Origin: Gordonibacter sp. Marseille-P4307
Lineage (GTDB): Bacteria > Actinomycetota > Coriobacteriia > Coriobacteriales > Eggerthellaceae
NCBI RefSeq assembly: GCF_900604965.1
Contig: NZ_UWPD01000001.1
Location: 1,702,834 to 1,766,833 of the forward strand
DNA: 64,000 nucleotides
Direction of reading: 5' to 3'
Shown here: one piece after another, positions 39,449 through 49,046 of the stretch
Layout of the letters: each line of letters begins with the position of its first letter
Numbering within the stretch: position 1 is the stretch's first letter
Position numbers and translations under genes: made by a program
Notes under the pieces: generated by a model
Database searches by the model: none
Told to the model about the DNA's origin: nothing
Seen by the model: only the letters and a program-made list of their open reading frames with translations

Positions 39449-40285
39449 TTAAGCCTCCGTCGAGTCCGCTGCACCCAGCTCGGCCAGGGCGACCGCAAGC
39501 TGTTCTGCATTGGGCGCCTTGCCGTGCCATCCGGCTTGATTCTCCATGAACGAAACGCCCTTGCCCTTCACCGTATGGGCCACGATCACGCTGGGCTTTC
39601 CGGATCGGTCGGCCTTAGCCGCCTGCAGGGCGTCCAGCACGGCCTCGATATCGTGGCCGTCAACCTCGACTGCGTTCCATCCGAACGCGGAGAACTTGAG
39701 CGCCACGTCACCCGGATCGCACACGTCCTCGGTTGCGCCGTCGATCTGCAAGCCGTTGCGATCGACGACAGCCACAAGATTGTCCAGCCCGCGATGGGCG
39801 GCGAACATCGCCGCTTCCCAAACCTGGCCCTCCTGGCACTCGCCGTCCCCCAGGAGCGTAAACACCGTTTGGTCGGTGCCATCCAGCTTGAGCCCGGCCG
39901 CCATGCCCGCGGCAATGGAGAGCCCCTGGCCCAAAGAGCCGGTGGACACCTCGACGCCGGGAAGGAGACGGCAATCCGGATGGCCCTGCAGGCGCGTACC
40001 CAGCTTGCGCAGGGTGAGCAACTCTTCTACGGGAAAGTATCCCGTATGGGCCAGCGCAGCGTACAGCGCGGGCGCCGCATGCCCCTTGGACAGGATGAAC
40101 CGATCGCGCGATTCGAGTTCGGGATCGAGAGGATCGTGATTCAGAACCCCGCCGAAATACAGCGCGGACAGGATATCGGTGCAGGACAGGGATCCGCCAG
40201 GATGCCCGCTGCCCGCCTCGGCGACGCTGCGCAGGATGCTGATGCGCATCTGCCTGGAAGCTTCCTGAAGCTGGTTAAGATCCAT
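39449..40285 (-). CDS. Transketolase, N-terminal subunit
   Basis: The protein has 278 aa. The TPP-binding half: 'GSGHPGGSLSCTDILSALYF', 'KGHAAPALYAALAHTGYF', and the TPP motif 'LLGDGECQEGQVWEAAMFA' ending with 'VVDRNGLQID'. Split transketolases are common in actinobacteria and other lineages. A TACAAT -10-like box at 40325-40330 is a candidate promoter. The ATG at 40285 is followed by 'DLNQLQEASRQMR'. Confidence 0.95.
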   Translation of the reverse strand: MDLNQLQEASRQMRISILRSVAEAGSGHPGGSLSCTDILSALYFGGVLNHDPLDPELESRDRFILSKGHAAPALYAALAHTGYFPVEELLTLRKLGTRLQGHPDCRLLPGVEVSTGSLGQGLSIAAGMAAGLKLDGTDQTVFTLLGDGECQEGQVWEAAMFAAHRGLDNLVAVVDRNGLQIDGATEDVCDPGDVALKFSAFGWNAVEVDGHDIEAVLDALQAAKADRSGKPSVIVAHTVKGKGVSFMENQAGWHGKAPNAEQLAVALAELGAADSTEA

Positions 40286-40333
40286 TAACGGCCTTTCGAC
40301 TCTGTTTCTAGACGGACAAAAAGCATTGTACAA

Positions 40334-40357
40334 CCGCGCACCTTCGGAAGCGCGCGG
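40334..40357 (-). terminator. Terminator-like hairpin below prfB
   Basis: CCGCGC pairs with GCGCGG (40352-40357 with 40334-40339) around a 12-base loop, 28 bases after the prfB stop. A T-run follows only after 10 bases. It probably separates prfB from the transketolase genes. Confidence 0.55.
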
Positions 40358-40384
40358 GATGAACCCGTTTGGACGCCCTCCCGA

Positions 40385-41488
40385 TTACTGGGAAACGCGC
40401 CATTTGTGATACCCGATTACAAGCTGATCTATATCGCCGCCCAAAACGGCGTCGACGTTGCCCGTCTCCACGCCGCTGCGCAGATCCTTTACCAGCTGAT
40501 ACGGGTACAGAACGTAATTGCGGATCTGGCTGCCGAACGAGATCTCCTTGCGTTCTCCGCGCAGCTCGTCGATCTGTTCGGCGCGCTTGGCCTCTTCGAG
40601 CTCGAACAGGCGCGCCTTGAGAACCCGAAACGCCGCCTCCTTGTTCTGGAGCTGGCTTTTCTGATTCTGGCAGGTAACCACCAGACCCGTTGGAACGTGG
40701 GTGAGGCGCACCGCGGAATCGGTGGTGTTCACGCACTGGCCGCCCGGGCCGCTGGAACGATACACGTCAACGCGCACATCGGCGGGATTGAGATCGACCT
40801 CGATATCGTCGGGAAGAACGGGAAGCACCTCCACGCTGGCAAACGTCGTATGACGGCGCTCCTTCTCGTCGGTCGGAGAGATGCGCACGAGCCGATGCAC
40901 GCCGGCTTCGCTGGAAAGCATGCCGTAGGCGTTTCGGCCTTCGATCTGGATGGTGGCGCGGTCCAGACCCATCACTTCGGCGGGAACCGCGTCGAGCACC
41001 GTCGCCTTCCAGCCCTTCGAGCTTGCATAGCGCGCGTACATCTGAAACAGCATCTCGCACCAGTCGTTGGCTTCAAGGCCGCCCTGACCGGGGTTGACGG
41101 TGAGAATGGCGTCCCCCTCGTCGAAACGGCCCGAAAACCACGAGGACAGCTCGAGGGCATCGAGCATCTCGTCAAGCGACGACGCCGCGACGCGGGCCTC
41201 TTCGGCAAACGCCTCGTCCTCGGCGGACAGCTCGAAGGCGGCGCGCGCATCATCGAGCGCTTCGAGCGCTGCAGCGTACTCCTTCAGCGTATCGCGCAGA
41301 TTGCCCGCCTGCTTGGATATGCGCTGAGCGCGCGGAACATCGTCCCAGAAACCCGGGCGCGCCGTCTCTTCGTCGAGTTTTTCAAGCTCGACGCGCTTCT
41401 CTTCGATATGCAGGTACGAGTGCGCGTCGGATACGCGCTCGGCAAGCCCGTCAAGCAGCCTCTCGTCCACTTCCTCAATTGCACCCAC
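40385..41488 (-). CDS. prfB: Peptide chain release factor 2
   Basis: The protein has 367 aa. GGQ motif 'SSGPGGQCVNTTDSAVRL' is intact. The stop-codon recognition tripeptide is Ser-Pro-Thr ('VRISPTDEKERRHTTF') in place of the usual RF2 Ser-Pro-Phe. The overall length and 'HRLVRISP' context are RF2-like and not RF1. The frame is complete from GTG 41488 (AAGGCGG upstream), so the well-known internal +1 frameshift is absent. It releases proteins at UGA and UAA and lies 47 bases after secA. Confidence 0.93.
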   Translation of the reverse strand: MGAIEEVDERLLDGLAERVSDAHSYLHIEEKRVELEKLDEETARPGFWDDVPRAQRISKQAGNLRDTLKEYAAALEALDDARAAFELSAEDEAFAEEARVAASSLDEMLDALELSSWFSGRFDEGDAILTVNPGQGGLEANDWCEMLFQMYARYASSKGWKATVLDAVPAEVMGLDRATIQIEGRNAYGMLSSEAGVHRLVRISPTDEKERRHTTFASVEVLPVLPDDIEVDLNPADVRVDVYRSSGPGGQCVNTTDSAVRLTHVPTGLVVTCQNQKSQLQNKEAAFRVLKARLFELEEAKRAEQIDELRGERKEISFGSQIRNYVLYPYQLVKDLRSGVETGNVDAVLGGDIDQLVIGYHKWRVSQ

Positions 41489-41535
41489 GTGCTGAAAACC
41501 GCCTTAACCTGGTTCGTGCAAGGGAGATAAACGGG

Positions 41536-44322
41536 TTAATCCCGGTTTTTCCCGTGGCACTTCTTGAACTTCAACCCCGATCCGCACGGACAAGGATCGT
41601 TCCTGCCGACGTTGGCGAAGGGGTCGTCTTTATCCTTCTGGTACGTAGCGACCTTGCGGGACGCTTGCGGCGTCGCCGCGTTTTCCGGACGGGTCTGGGG
41701 TTGCGCGCTGCGTCCCTCAAGCGCCGCCTCGGGCGACGAGTAGGTAACCCGCCCCGAAAGCGGGTTGCCGCTTTCGGGCAGCACCTCCGGAACGCTGCGC
41801 TCCGCAACTTGCAAGCGCAAAAGCGTGCGCAGGTAATCTTCGTACATACCGGCGGTCAGGCTCTGGAAGGCCAGATAGGCTTCTTCACGGTACTCGGTGA
41901 GGGGATCGCGCTGCCCCATCGCGCGCAAGCCGATGCCGGTGCGCAGGTAATCCATATCGTGCAGATGCGCCATCCAGCGATTGTCCATAATGCGCAGCAT
42001 GATCTGGGTTTCGAGCGTCTTCATGACCTCTTCGCCCACCAGTTCGGTCTTTCTGCGGTGGATATCTTCCAAATGCTCGGAAAGCCGTTCGGAGAGCACC
42101 GCGGCATCGTCGTCGCAATCGATGTCCTCGACCGAAAAACCGGTGTCGCCGGTCATGGAGGTCAGCCAGGTACTCAGCGCATGCAGATCCCAATCGTCGC
42201 TGGGAGTCCGGTCCGGACACGCATCATCGACCTGGGCCTCCACCACATCCGAAACGATCTCGGGAATGCGGTCGGTCATCTGCTTGCCGTCGAGGATGGC
42301 ATTGCGCTCCTCGTAGATGGCCGTACGCTGAAGATTCATGACGTCGTCGTACTCGAGCACGTTCTTACGGGCGGCGAAGTGCATCGTCTCCACCTGGCGC
42401 TGGGCGTTCTCGATGGCCTTCGACACGAGGCCCGCCTGGATGGGCTCGCTGTCGGGCATCTGGGTGCGCTGCATCATCGCGGAGATGCGGTCCATGCGGT
42501 CGCCGCCGAACTTGCGCAGCAGATCGTCCTCGAGCGAGAGGTAGAACTGAGTCTCGCCGGGGTCGCCCTGACGGCCGGCGCGACCGCGCAGCTGGTTGTC
42601 GATACGGCGCGACTCGTGGCGCTCGGTGCCGATGACCAGCAACCCGCCTGCCGCCAAAACGCGCTTTGCCTCTTCGGCGCACGTCGCCTTGGCCTGCGCA
42701 AGCGCACCCTCGCGCTCTGCGGAGGTGGCGGGGCGAGGATCGCCCTCGGCCACTTCCGCGCCTTCGGGAAGGCTCGGATCCAACCCGCGCGCGCGCAAGG
42801 CATCGTCGGCCAGAACCTCGGCGTTGCCCCCGAGCAGGATGTCGGTACCGCGACCCGCCATGTTCGTGGCGATGGTGACCGCCCCGACGCGACCCGCCTG
42901 GGCCACGATATGGGCCTCGCGCTCGTGGTTTTTCGCGTTGAGGGTTTCATGCGCGATGCCGCGCTTGTCGAGGAGCCGCGAGAGGCGCTCGGAGCTCTCG
43001 ATGGACACGGTGCCCACCAAAACCGGCTGTCCCTGGGCGTTGCGTTGGGCGATAGTGTCGGCGACGGCGTTGAATTTCGCATCGACCGTACGGTAGATCT
43101 GATCGTTCTGATCGATGCGCTGGGGCTGCCGATTCGGCGGGATGGCCATCACCGGCAACTTGTAGATCTCGCGAAACTCACTGTCTTCGGTCATAGCCGT
43201 ACCGGTCATGCCCGACAGCTTCCCGTACAGGCGGAAATAGTTCTGAAGCGTGATGGTCGCAAGGGTCTGGTTCTCCTCGCGCACCCGAACGTGCTCTTTG
43301 GCCTCGAGCGCCTGATGAAGTCCTTCGGAGTAGCGCCGCCCTTCCATGATGCGGCCGGTGAACTCGTCGACGATCTTGACCTCGCCCTCGCGCGTCACGA
43401 CGTAATCGACATCGCGTTTGAACAGGAACTGGGCTTTCAGCGCCTGCTGAAGATGGTTCGCCAGCTGACCGGAAGGGTCGGAGTAGATGTCGTCGATCCC
43501 CAGCATGCCCTCGATGCGCTCGAGACCCGTCTCGGTGGCGTTTATGGTGCGCTTCGCCTCGTCCATCTCGAAATCGACATCGACCTGCAAGCCGGGCATA
43601 ACGCGCGCGAAACGGTTGTACGTCTCGGCCGCCTCGGTACCGGCGCCCGAGATGATAAGCGGCGTGCGGGCCTCGTCGATGAGAATGGAGTCGACCTCGT
43701 CGACGATGGCGAAATGGTGCCCGCGCTGCACGCGGCCCTCCGCCCGCGTGACCATGTTGTCGCGCAGATAGTCGAAACCGAACTCGGAGTTGGTGCCGTA
43801 CGTGATGTCGGCCAGATAAGCGGGACGCTTCAGTTCGGGACGCATGGCGTTTTGAATAAGGCCGACGTTCATGCCGAGGAACCCGTACACCCGCCCCATC
43901 CACTCGCTGTCGCGTCGGGCCAGGTAGTCGTTGACCGTCACAATATGCACGTTGTTGCCGGAAAGCGCGTTCAGGTAGCCGGCAAGGGTGGACACGAGGG
44001 TTTTGCCCTCGCCGGTACGCATTTCGGCGATCTGCCCGGCATTCAGGGCCATGCCGCCGATGAGCTGCACGTCGAAGTGGCGAAGCCCCAGCGTGCGCAC
44101 GCTGGCCTCGCGCACGGCGGCGAAGGCCTCGATCAGCAGATCGTCAACCGACTCGCCGTTGGCGATACGCTCGCGAAACGCCGCGGTGAGCGCACGCAGC
44201 TCGTCATCGCGCAGCGCCTGCATCGAAGGTTCGAGATCGTTGATCTTTGAAACGAGAGCCTGGAAGTTCTTAAGCTGACGCCCCTCACCCAACGTGAGAA
44301 GCCTGGAGAGAAAACCTGCCAT
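41536..44322 (-). CDS. secA: Preprotein translocase ATPase SecA
   Basis: The protein has 928 aa. Walker A 'MRTGEGKTLVSTLAG' (101-115), DEAD-like 'DEVDSILIDEARTPL', helicase domain 2 'VTIATNMAGRGTDILLGG', and a C-terminal zinc SEC-C motif 'RNDPCPCGSGLKFKKCHG'. It drives protein export through SecYEG. The ATG at 44322 gives the usual 'MAGFLSRLLTLGEGRQLKNF' start. Followed closely by prfB. Confidence 0.98.
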   Translation of the reverse strand: MAGFLSRLLTLGEGRQLKNFQALVSKINDLEPSMQALRDDELRALTAAFRERIANGESVDDLLIEAFAAVREASVRTLGLRHFDVQLIGGMALNAGQIAEMRTGEGKTLVSTLAGYLNALSGNNVHIVTVNDYLARRDSEWMGRVYGFLGMNVGLIQNAMRPELKRPAYLADITYGTNSEFGFDYLRDNMVTRAEGRVQRGHHFAIVDEVDSILIDEARTPLIISGAGTEAAETYNRFARVMPGLQVDVDFEMDEAKRTINATETGLERIEGMLGIDDIYSDPSGQLANHLQQALKAQFLFKRDVDYVVTREGEVKIVDEFTGRIMEGRRYSEGLHQALEAKEHVRVREENQTLATITLQNYFRLYGKLSGMTGTAMTEDSEFREIYKLPVMAIPPNRQPQRIDQNDQIYRTVDAKFNAVADTIAQRNAQGQPVLVGTVSIESSERLSRLLDKRGIAHETLNAKNHEREAHIVAQAGRVGAVTIATNMAGRGTDILLGGNAEVLADDALRARGLDPSLPEGAEVAEGDPRPATSAEREGALAQAKATCAEEAKRVLAAGGLLVIGTERHESRRIDNQLRGRAGRQGDPGETQFYLSLEDDLLRKFGGDRMDRISAMMQRTQMPDSEPIQAGLVSKAIENAQRQVETMHFAARKNVLEYDDVMNLQRTAIYEERNAILDGKQMTDRIPEIVSDVVEAQVDDACPDRTPSDDWDLHALSTWLTSMTGDTGFSVEDIDCDDDAAVLSERLSEHLEDIHRRKTELVGEEVMKTLETQIMLRIMDNRWMAHLHDMDYLRTGIGLRAMGQRDPLTEYREEAYLAFQSLTAGMYEDYLRTLLRLQVAERSVPEVLPESGNPLSGRVTYSSPEAALEGRSAQPQTRPENAATPQASRKVATYQKDKDDPFANVGRNDPCPCGSGLKFKKCHGKNRD

Positions 44323-44425
44323 TGAAACACTGCCCTTTCGGGTTCGGACGTTATTGCCGACCACCTTAACATACCAAAGCTCGGGACGTACCCGCGCGCG
44401 GCACTCCTAACGCACACTCCCGTTT

Positions 44426-47089
44426 TCAGCACTCTTCGACCATCCGATGGGACGCCGCGTCTATGAGCGAGCGGTAAAGCCCTTCGAGCTCAAGCGACGG
44501 ATCGATGCCCAGCTCCTCCGAAAGCACCTTGCGGCAATGCAGATAGCTTGTAAGCGCCGAGGTGCGCTGCCCGGCCGAAATCTGCGCCTTTATCAGCGCC
44601 AGATAAGCATCCTCCCTCGTTCGGTCCTTCCGAAGCGCCAGCCGCGCGAACCACAGCCCCTGCTGCGAGGCCCCCGATGCGACCAGGCGTCCCGATGCCA
44701 CCACCAACGCATCCACCATCCGCGTTCGGTATTCGCCGCGCGCCGCCCCGATGATCTCGTTATCCAGCTCCGCCGCCATCAGATCGTCACCGAACTCATC
44801 TTCCGCCTGGTTGTATATCTCCGACCATCGAACCGTGTCGAAGTCCCCGAACAGCAGTTCCTGGCACAGCTGGTTGAACCGGGTCGCGTCCGCCGCCAGA
44901 ATATGCCGATCGATCCCGCACGAGCGCTGATGGCGTATGAGGTACGGACACGTCCCGTCATCAAGCGTGAGAGCCGCCTTAAGCTGCGACCACACCGTGT
45001 AGAAGTTCTTGCGCGCCGTGTCGATATCGCTGCCGGGCCACAGCGACTCGACGATGAAATCGCGGGAAAGCTCGCGACCTGAATTCAAAACCAGCATCGC
45101 AAGCAGCACCTTCGCCTTGTGGCGGACGCCTTTCAACACGTCCCGATCGTCCTGTCCGATGCGCGCCTCCACCTTTCCGAAAAGCCTCACGCGCAAAATC
45201 GGAGCCGACGGACCAAGATCGAGATCCCGCGCGGGCGACGCAAGATAGGCATCGGGGCGGGTGGCCACCTTGCCGGCTCGTTCGATCGAACGGCTTGCAA
45301 GCCAGGCTCGGCGCTCTTTCCTCTGCGCATGCAGCCAAACGTCGGCCTCGCGCAGCTCCATCATAAGCTCGGTCGGCAGCGGATCGTCTCCCCGAAACGC
45401 CCCCTTCGCGCGGGCGCGCTCGAGCGCCAGTCCCGCAATCATCTGATAGAACGACCGAGGACCCTCGGATTCGACCAGCATGCACCGCACTGCGTCGTAC
45501 ACGCGCGCGAGTCCTGCGTCCGCGCACAAAACCGACCCGGCCCGCCGCGCCGCCTCGTCGAACAGGGCCCGCGCCAAAAGGCAGACCGCCTCCGACGATG
45601 CGTCGGCGTTCAGGAGAAGCAGGCATGCCTCGCAAGACGCCTCCATCCCCCTGCCCCAGGCGCAGCATGCAACCGCCAAGGGAAGCCACAGACGCTGCGA
45701 GGCGTCGAAGCGCCCCGCTCGCCTCAAAGATCCGATCAGGTCGAATGAGCGATGCGAACAGGCGCGCAGCCCTGCGGGCGCATCCGCGTCCTCCGGGTTC
45801 AGCTCGCGGGCAACCAGCGATTCGAGAACGTCGCGGGCGCGGGTCGCCATCGCCTTGGAGCCCTTCGCGGCCAGAATAGCCAGAGACACCGTCTGCTCGC
45901 GCTTTCCCGCAGACGAATCGAACGCCGTGCGCTTGGCCAAGCGCACGGCATCGTCGGCATCCCCTAAAACCAGCAACCGCTCGGCTCGGCACGTATCGAT
46001 GACCGCCCGCGATCGCGATCCGTGCGGACGCATCCGCTCGAGCAGATCCAAACCGGCAAGCATGTCGCCGGTGCGCAGGATAAGCCCGTCATTCTCTGAG
46101 AACCACGAGCATATCCGCTCGTCGGATCCCGACAGGGCGATCGTCTCGCACGCACGGCGCGCAAACCCTTCAGACAAAAGCCCGTTCGACCAATACCGAA
46201 CGAGTCCCGCTCGGTTTCCGAAGGGGGAATGGGACCCAAGCACCTCGAGCTGAGATCGAAACGCCGCAGCTATGCGCTCTACGGGAAGGTCCACGCACGA
46301 AAACAGCTCGGCTCCAACGTCGATCCCTGTGAAGGGGTATTCAAGCGCTATGCGCTCGATGACCTCGGACCCAACCGCGCACGCCCCTTCGAGATCCGAC
46401 ACCGAACCCTTTACCAAAACGAGCGCGGTGAGAATCGCCAACGTGCAGTCGAGGGATCTGCGCTCGCGGGCGATCCCGGCAAGGAACGCTCGCGACGATT
46501 CTTTGTCCGCAGGCCAAGCGAGGCTGGCGACACGCTGTGCGGGGGGCACGGTGCTGCTCGGACGCCTCGACCTTTCCGCGGCACTGCGAGAGGCATCGAT
46601 CTCGGAGTCAGACAAAAGCAAGTCGGTGGCCGACAGCCTGAGGCGGTCCCTTTGCAGGCAACCCAAGGTATCGGCCGCAGGACAGCAGGTAACGAGCACC
46701 TCTGCCCCCTGATCGAGAAGGGAGTCGAAGCAAGCCGAAAGCAATTCGGCACGATCGGGGGACAGCTCGGGCGCATCGTCTATCACCACGAGAGCCACCG
46801 AGGAATCGGCCTTTCCTATAAGCTCGGCCAGGCAACCTGAATCCAGATCGCGCAAAAAGCACGGACTGGTTCCGTTAATCCATACCACATGCTTGAATTC
46901 GAACATGGTCTCGGCGTATTCGAGCGCCAGATCGGTTTTGCCGAAGCTATCGGGAGCCACCAGAAACCGCACGACGCGCCGCTCTTTGAGCAACCGGGCG
47001 ATCAGATCGGGACGGCTGCGGTAGCGTTTTCCTGCAAGCGAAGCCGGACGGGAGCCGCGGCAAGCCGACTGAGAGATAAACCCCCTCAT
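44426..47089 (-). CDS. Large BTAD/SARP-type transcriptional regulator with degenerate ATPase
   Basis: The protein has 887 aa. The N-terminal domain resembles a STAND-type ATPase, but its P-loop reads 'VAPDSFGKTDLAL', with Ala in place of the first Gly. 'VALVVIDDAPELS' is the Walker B. A helical middle follows. From about residue 640 there is a winged helix ('LRVRLFGKVEARIGQDDRDV') and a BTAD domain ('LLFGDFDTVRWSEIYNQAED') to the end. The target genes are unknown. The start at 47089 has an SD inside a 7-bp hairpin. Confidence 0.85.
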   Translation of the reverse strand: MRGFISQSACRGSRPASLAGKRYRSRPDLIARLLKERRVVRFLVAPDSFGKTDLALEYAETMFEFKHVVWINGTSPCFLRDLDSGCLAELIGKADSSVALVVIDDAPELSPDRAELLSACFDSLLDQGAEVLVTCCPAADTLGCLQRDRLRLSATDLLLSDSEIDASRSAAERSRRPSSTVPPAQRVASLAWPADKESSRAFLAGIARERRSLDCTLAILTALVLVKGSVSDLEGACAVGSEVIERIALEYPFTGIDVGAELFSCVDLPVERIAAAFRSQLEVLGSHSPFGNRAGLVRYWSNGLLSEGFARRACETIALSGSDERICSWFSENDGLILRTGDMLAGLDLLERMRPHGSRSRAVIDTCRAERLLVLGDADDAVRLAKRTAFDSSAGKREQTVSLAILAAKGSKAMATRARDVLESLVARELNPEDADAPAGLRACSHRSFDLIGSLRRAGRFDASQRLWLPLAVACCAWGRGMEASCEACLLLLNADASSEAVCLLARALFDEAARRAGSVLCADAGLARVYDAVRCMLVESEGPRSFYQMIAGLALERARAKGAFRGDDPLPTELMMELREADVWLHAQRKERRAWLASRSIERAGKVATRPDAYLASPARDLDLGPSAPILRVRLFGKVEARIGQDDRDVLKGVRHKAKVLLAMLVLNSGRELSRDFIVESLWPGSDIDTARKNFYTVWSQLKAALTLDDGTCPYLIRHQRSCGIDRHILAADATRFNQLCQELLFGDFDTVRWSEIYNQAEDEFGDDLMAAELDNEIIGAARGEYRTRMVDALVVASGRLVASGASQQGLWFARLALRKDRTREDAYLALIKAQISAGQRTSALTSYLHCRKVLSEELGIDPSLELEGLYRSLIDAASHRMVEEC

Positions 47090-47096
47090 GATATGT

Positions 47097-47114
47097 CCTC
47101 TCCGTTGGGAGAGG
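47097..47114 (-). promoter_or_regulatory. Hairpin covering the Shine-Dalgarno site of the BTAD regulator
   Basis: CCTCTCC-CAAC-GGAGAGG on the minus strand is a perfect 7-bp stem with a 4-base loop. The 3' arm GGAGAGG is the ribosome-binding site, 8 bases before the ATG at 47089. Translation may therefore depend on melting or on a bound factor. Confidence 0.65.
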
Positions 47115-47185
47115 CCGAAGACCAAGCACGTTCGATCCTACGAAACGAACCGAACCCGAACAAGCGGCGAAGCGTCCTTTGACGC

Positions 47186-47217
47186 AAAAAAGGGAGCCGT
47201 CAAGACCCCCTTTTTTT
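47186..47217 (-). terminator. Rho-independent terminator below rsfS
   Basis: An A-run plus GGG pairs with CCC plus a T-run around an 11-base loop (AAAAAAGGG with CCCTTTTTT). It lies 35 bases after the rsfS stop and ends the obg-pro-nadD-rsfS transcript. Confidence 0.85.
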
Positions 47218-47251
47218 CCGTTACGCGAAAACCCCGCCTGAAGCCGGCTGA

Positions 47252-47806
47252 TCATTCCCCATCGAACCTGGCAACCTCGCCCGACGCATCTTCGGCCGCC
47301 CGCTTCTTCAGCAGCTCGGCAATACGATCCGAATACTCGATGCCGGAAAACCCCTCGGCGGCAAGATCGATGACGGGCGCATCGTTCCACAGCGCCTCGA
47401 GGCGGTAGAATTCGCGCGTTTCCGGCTGGAATACGTGAGCCACCATGTATCCGTAGTCCAGCAGCTCCCACGACCCATCGCGCGTCTCTTCCCGATGAAG
47501 GGGATGCTCGCCGGTGCGCTTGCGCATGGCCTCCTCGATGGCGTCCACGATGGCGCTCACCTGACGACTGTTCGCCGCCGTCACGATCACGAAGTAGTCC
47601 GTAATCCCCACCAGCTCGCTTACATCCTGAACTACGATGTCGGTCGCCTTCTTCGCGTCGGCTGCCCGAGCCGCCAGCAGGGCGGCCTCCCGCGACGAGA
47701 CGGGGCCCTTCTCGAGCTGCTCACCTGCTGCGCGTTCGATCTGATCGCTTACTGAATCACCTGAATCCTCGGTGGAGCCGAGCTTAGTCCCGGTTGTCCA
47801 CAACAT
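47252..47806 (-). CDS. rsfS: Ribosome silencing factor RsfS
   Basis: The protein has 184 aa, longer than usual (about 110-130) because of a 45-residue polar N-terminus. Core: 'DIVVQDVSELVGITDYFVIV', 'NSRQVSAIVDAIEEAMRK', 'SWELLDYGYMVAHVFQPETR'. It binds ribosomal protein L14 and blocks 50S-30S joining in starvation. The ATG at 47806 overlaps nadD by 23 bases. No later start codon fits the frame. Confidence 0.93.
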   Translation of the reverse strand: MLWTTGTKLGSTEDSGDSVSDQIERAAGEQLEKGPVSSREAALLAARAADAKKATDIVVQDVSELVGITDYFVIVTAANSRQVSAIVDAIEEAMRKRTGEHPLHREETRDGSWELLDYGYMVAHVFQPETREFYRLEALWNDAPVIDLAAEGFSGIEYSDRIAELLKKRAAEDASGEVARFDGE

Positions 47807-49046
47807 AGCTGTTCCAAACCTCGACGGTGCGCGGATGAATGCGCTTACGTCGGGCTATAAGGTCTGCAAGTATATGACGATACGTCCTGAAAAACAATTT
47901 TTCCAGCGAAACCTCACCGATGAGGTCGCGCAGATCCTGAACGCCGGGAAAGCGACGGTTCTCCTCGATGGCGTCGGCAACGTAGACCACCATGTCGAGA
48001 TCGGACATACGGGGTGCGCCCGCCGTGTGCCGCGCCACCGCCTGCAACACGTCGTCGGGAATATCCGGATACGCGCGGCGCAGCGCTTCGGCGGCTGTGG
48101 GGCCGTGCAGCAGCGCCGGCATGTCGAACACCATCCGCCCGTCGATGCCGAGCCCCAGATCGAAAACGCGTCTGCGCGCGCCTTCGTCATCAAGCCCCTT
48201 GTCCCAGTCGTGCAGCAGCCCGGCAAGCCGCGCCCGACGGGGATCCGCCCCGTAGACGTGCGCCAGACGCTCGGCCATATCGGCCACCCCCCTGATATGC
48301 CGCAGACGGCGCTCGGACACGCGCCGCTCGAGCTCGGATACGATGCGCCGTTCGAATGCGGGGCCGAACACCTCATCGGACGCGCGCGTTTGCCGAGTCG
48401 GTCGATACGGATCGGCGCATTCGATGAGTTCGGCCACAACCGAGGGAACGAAATAGCGCACCGAGCTTCCGCTTGCCAGCCGTTTGCGCACCACCGTGCT
48501 GGAAACGTCCAGAACCTCATCGTCAAGCAGGCAGAAATCGAACGCATCGAGACCACGTTCGGATACCTCTCCCGATCCGAACGGATGGCCCGCACGCGGA
48601 ACCACGGCAAACGAGGCAAGCGACGCCAGGGCCGGAGCGTCGGACCACCGATGCAGCCCCCGAGCCGCATCCGATCCCATAATGAAGAAAAGCCTCACAT
48701 GCTCGCCGAAAAACGAGCGGAGGTCGCGCAGGGTATCGACCGTGCGGGTCTTCCCCCCGCGCTCGATGTCGATACCGCTGACGTCGAAGTAGGCGTTGTC
48801 CCGCACCGCCGCCTTGCACCAGGAAAGACGTTGTTCGGGAGAGGCGACAACCGAACCTTCCTTGAACGCCGATGCCGCCGTGGGAACGAACAGAACCGCA
48901 TCGAGACCCAGTTCTATGCGCGCTGCATCGGCCATGGCAAGGTGACCTACATGGACGGGATCGAACGTCCCTCCGAGAACCCCCACGCGATGGGGCCTCT
49001 CATCGGAGGCAATCCAGTCGAAGCGCTCGCTCACTGATGCGATCAC
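47784..49046 (-). CDS. nadD: Nicotinate-nucleotide adenylyltransferase fused to an HD (YqeK-like) domain
   Basis: The protein has 420 aa, about twice a normal NadD. Residues 1-215 carry the adenylyltransferase motifs 'VLGGTFDPVHVGHLAMAD' and 'VSSTVVRKRLASG'. Residues about 235-420 are an HD domain ('HIRGVADMAERLAHVY', 'LAGLLHDWDKGLDDEGARRR'), like YqeK, a dinucleotide polyphosphate hydrolase in some bacteria. So NAD synthesis and nucleotide clean-up may be joined. The GTG start overlaps the proA stop (GTGA). Confidence 0.95.
   Translation of the reverse strand: MIASVSERFDWIASDERPHRVGVLGGTFDPVHVGHLAMADAARIELGLDAVLFVPTAASAFKEGSVVASPEQRLSWCKAAVRDNAYFDVSGIDIERGGKTRTVDTLRDLRSFFGEHVRLFFIMGSDAARGLHRWSDAPALASLASFAVVPRAGHPFGSGEVSERGLDAFDFCLLDDEVLDVSSTVVRKRLASGSSVRYFVPSVVAELIECADPYRPTRQTRASDEVFGPAFERRIVSELERRVSERRLRHIRGVADMAERLAHVYGADPRRARLAGLLHDWDKGLDDEGARRRVFDLGLGIDGRMVFDMPALLHGPTAAEALRRAYPDIPDDVLQAVARHTAGAPRMSDLDMVVYVADAIEENRRFPGVQDLRDLIGEVSLEKLFFRTYRHILADLIARRKRIHPRTVEVWNSYVVDNRD

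Noticed and set aside
41488-41536. Programmed frameshift in prfB
   Set aside because: No CTT-TGA-type slip site upstream; the frame is complete from the GTG, and secA ends just before.
35734-48000. Very long plus-strand ORFs opposite rnr-to-nadD genes
   Set aside because: Arg/His-rich antisense shadows of well-identified minus-strand genes, a high-GC effect.
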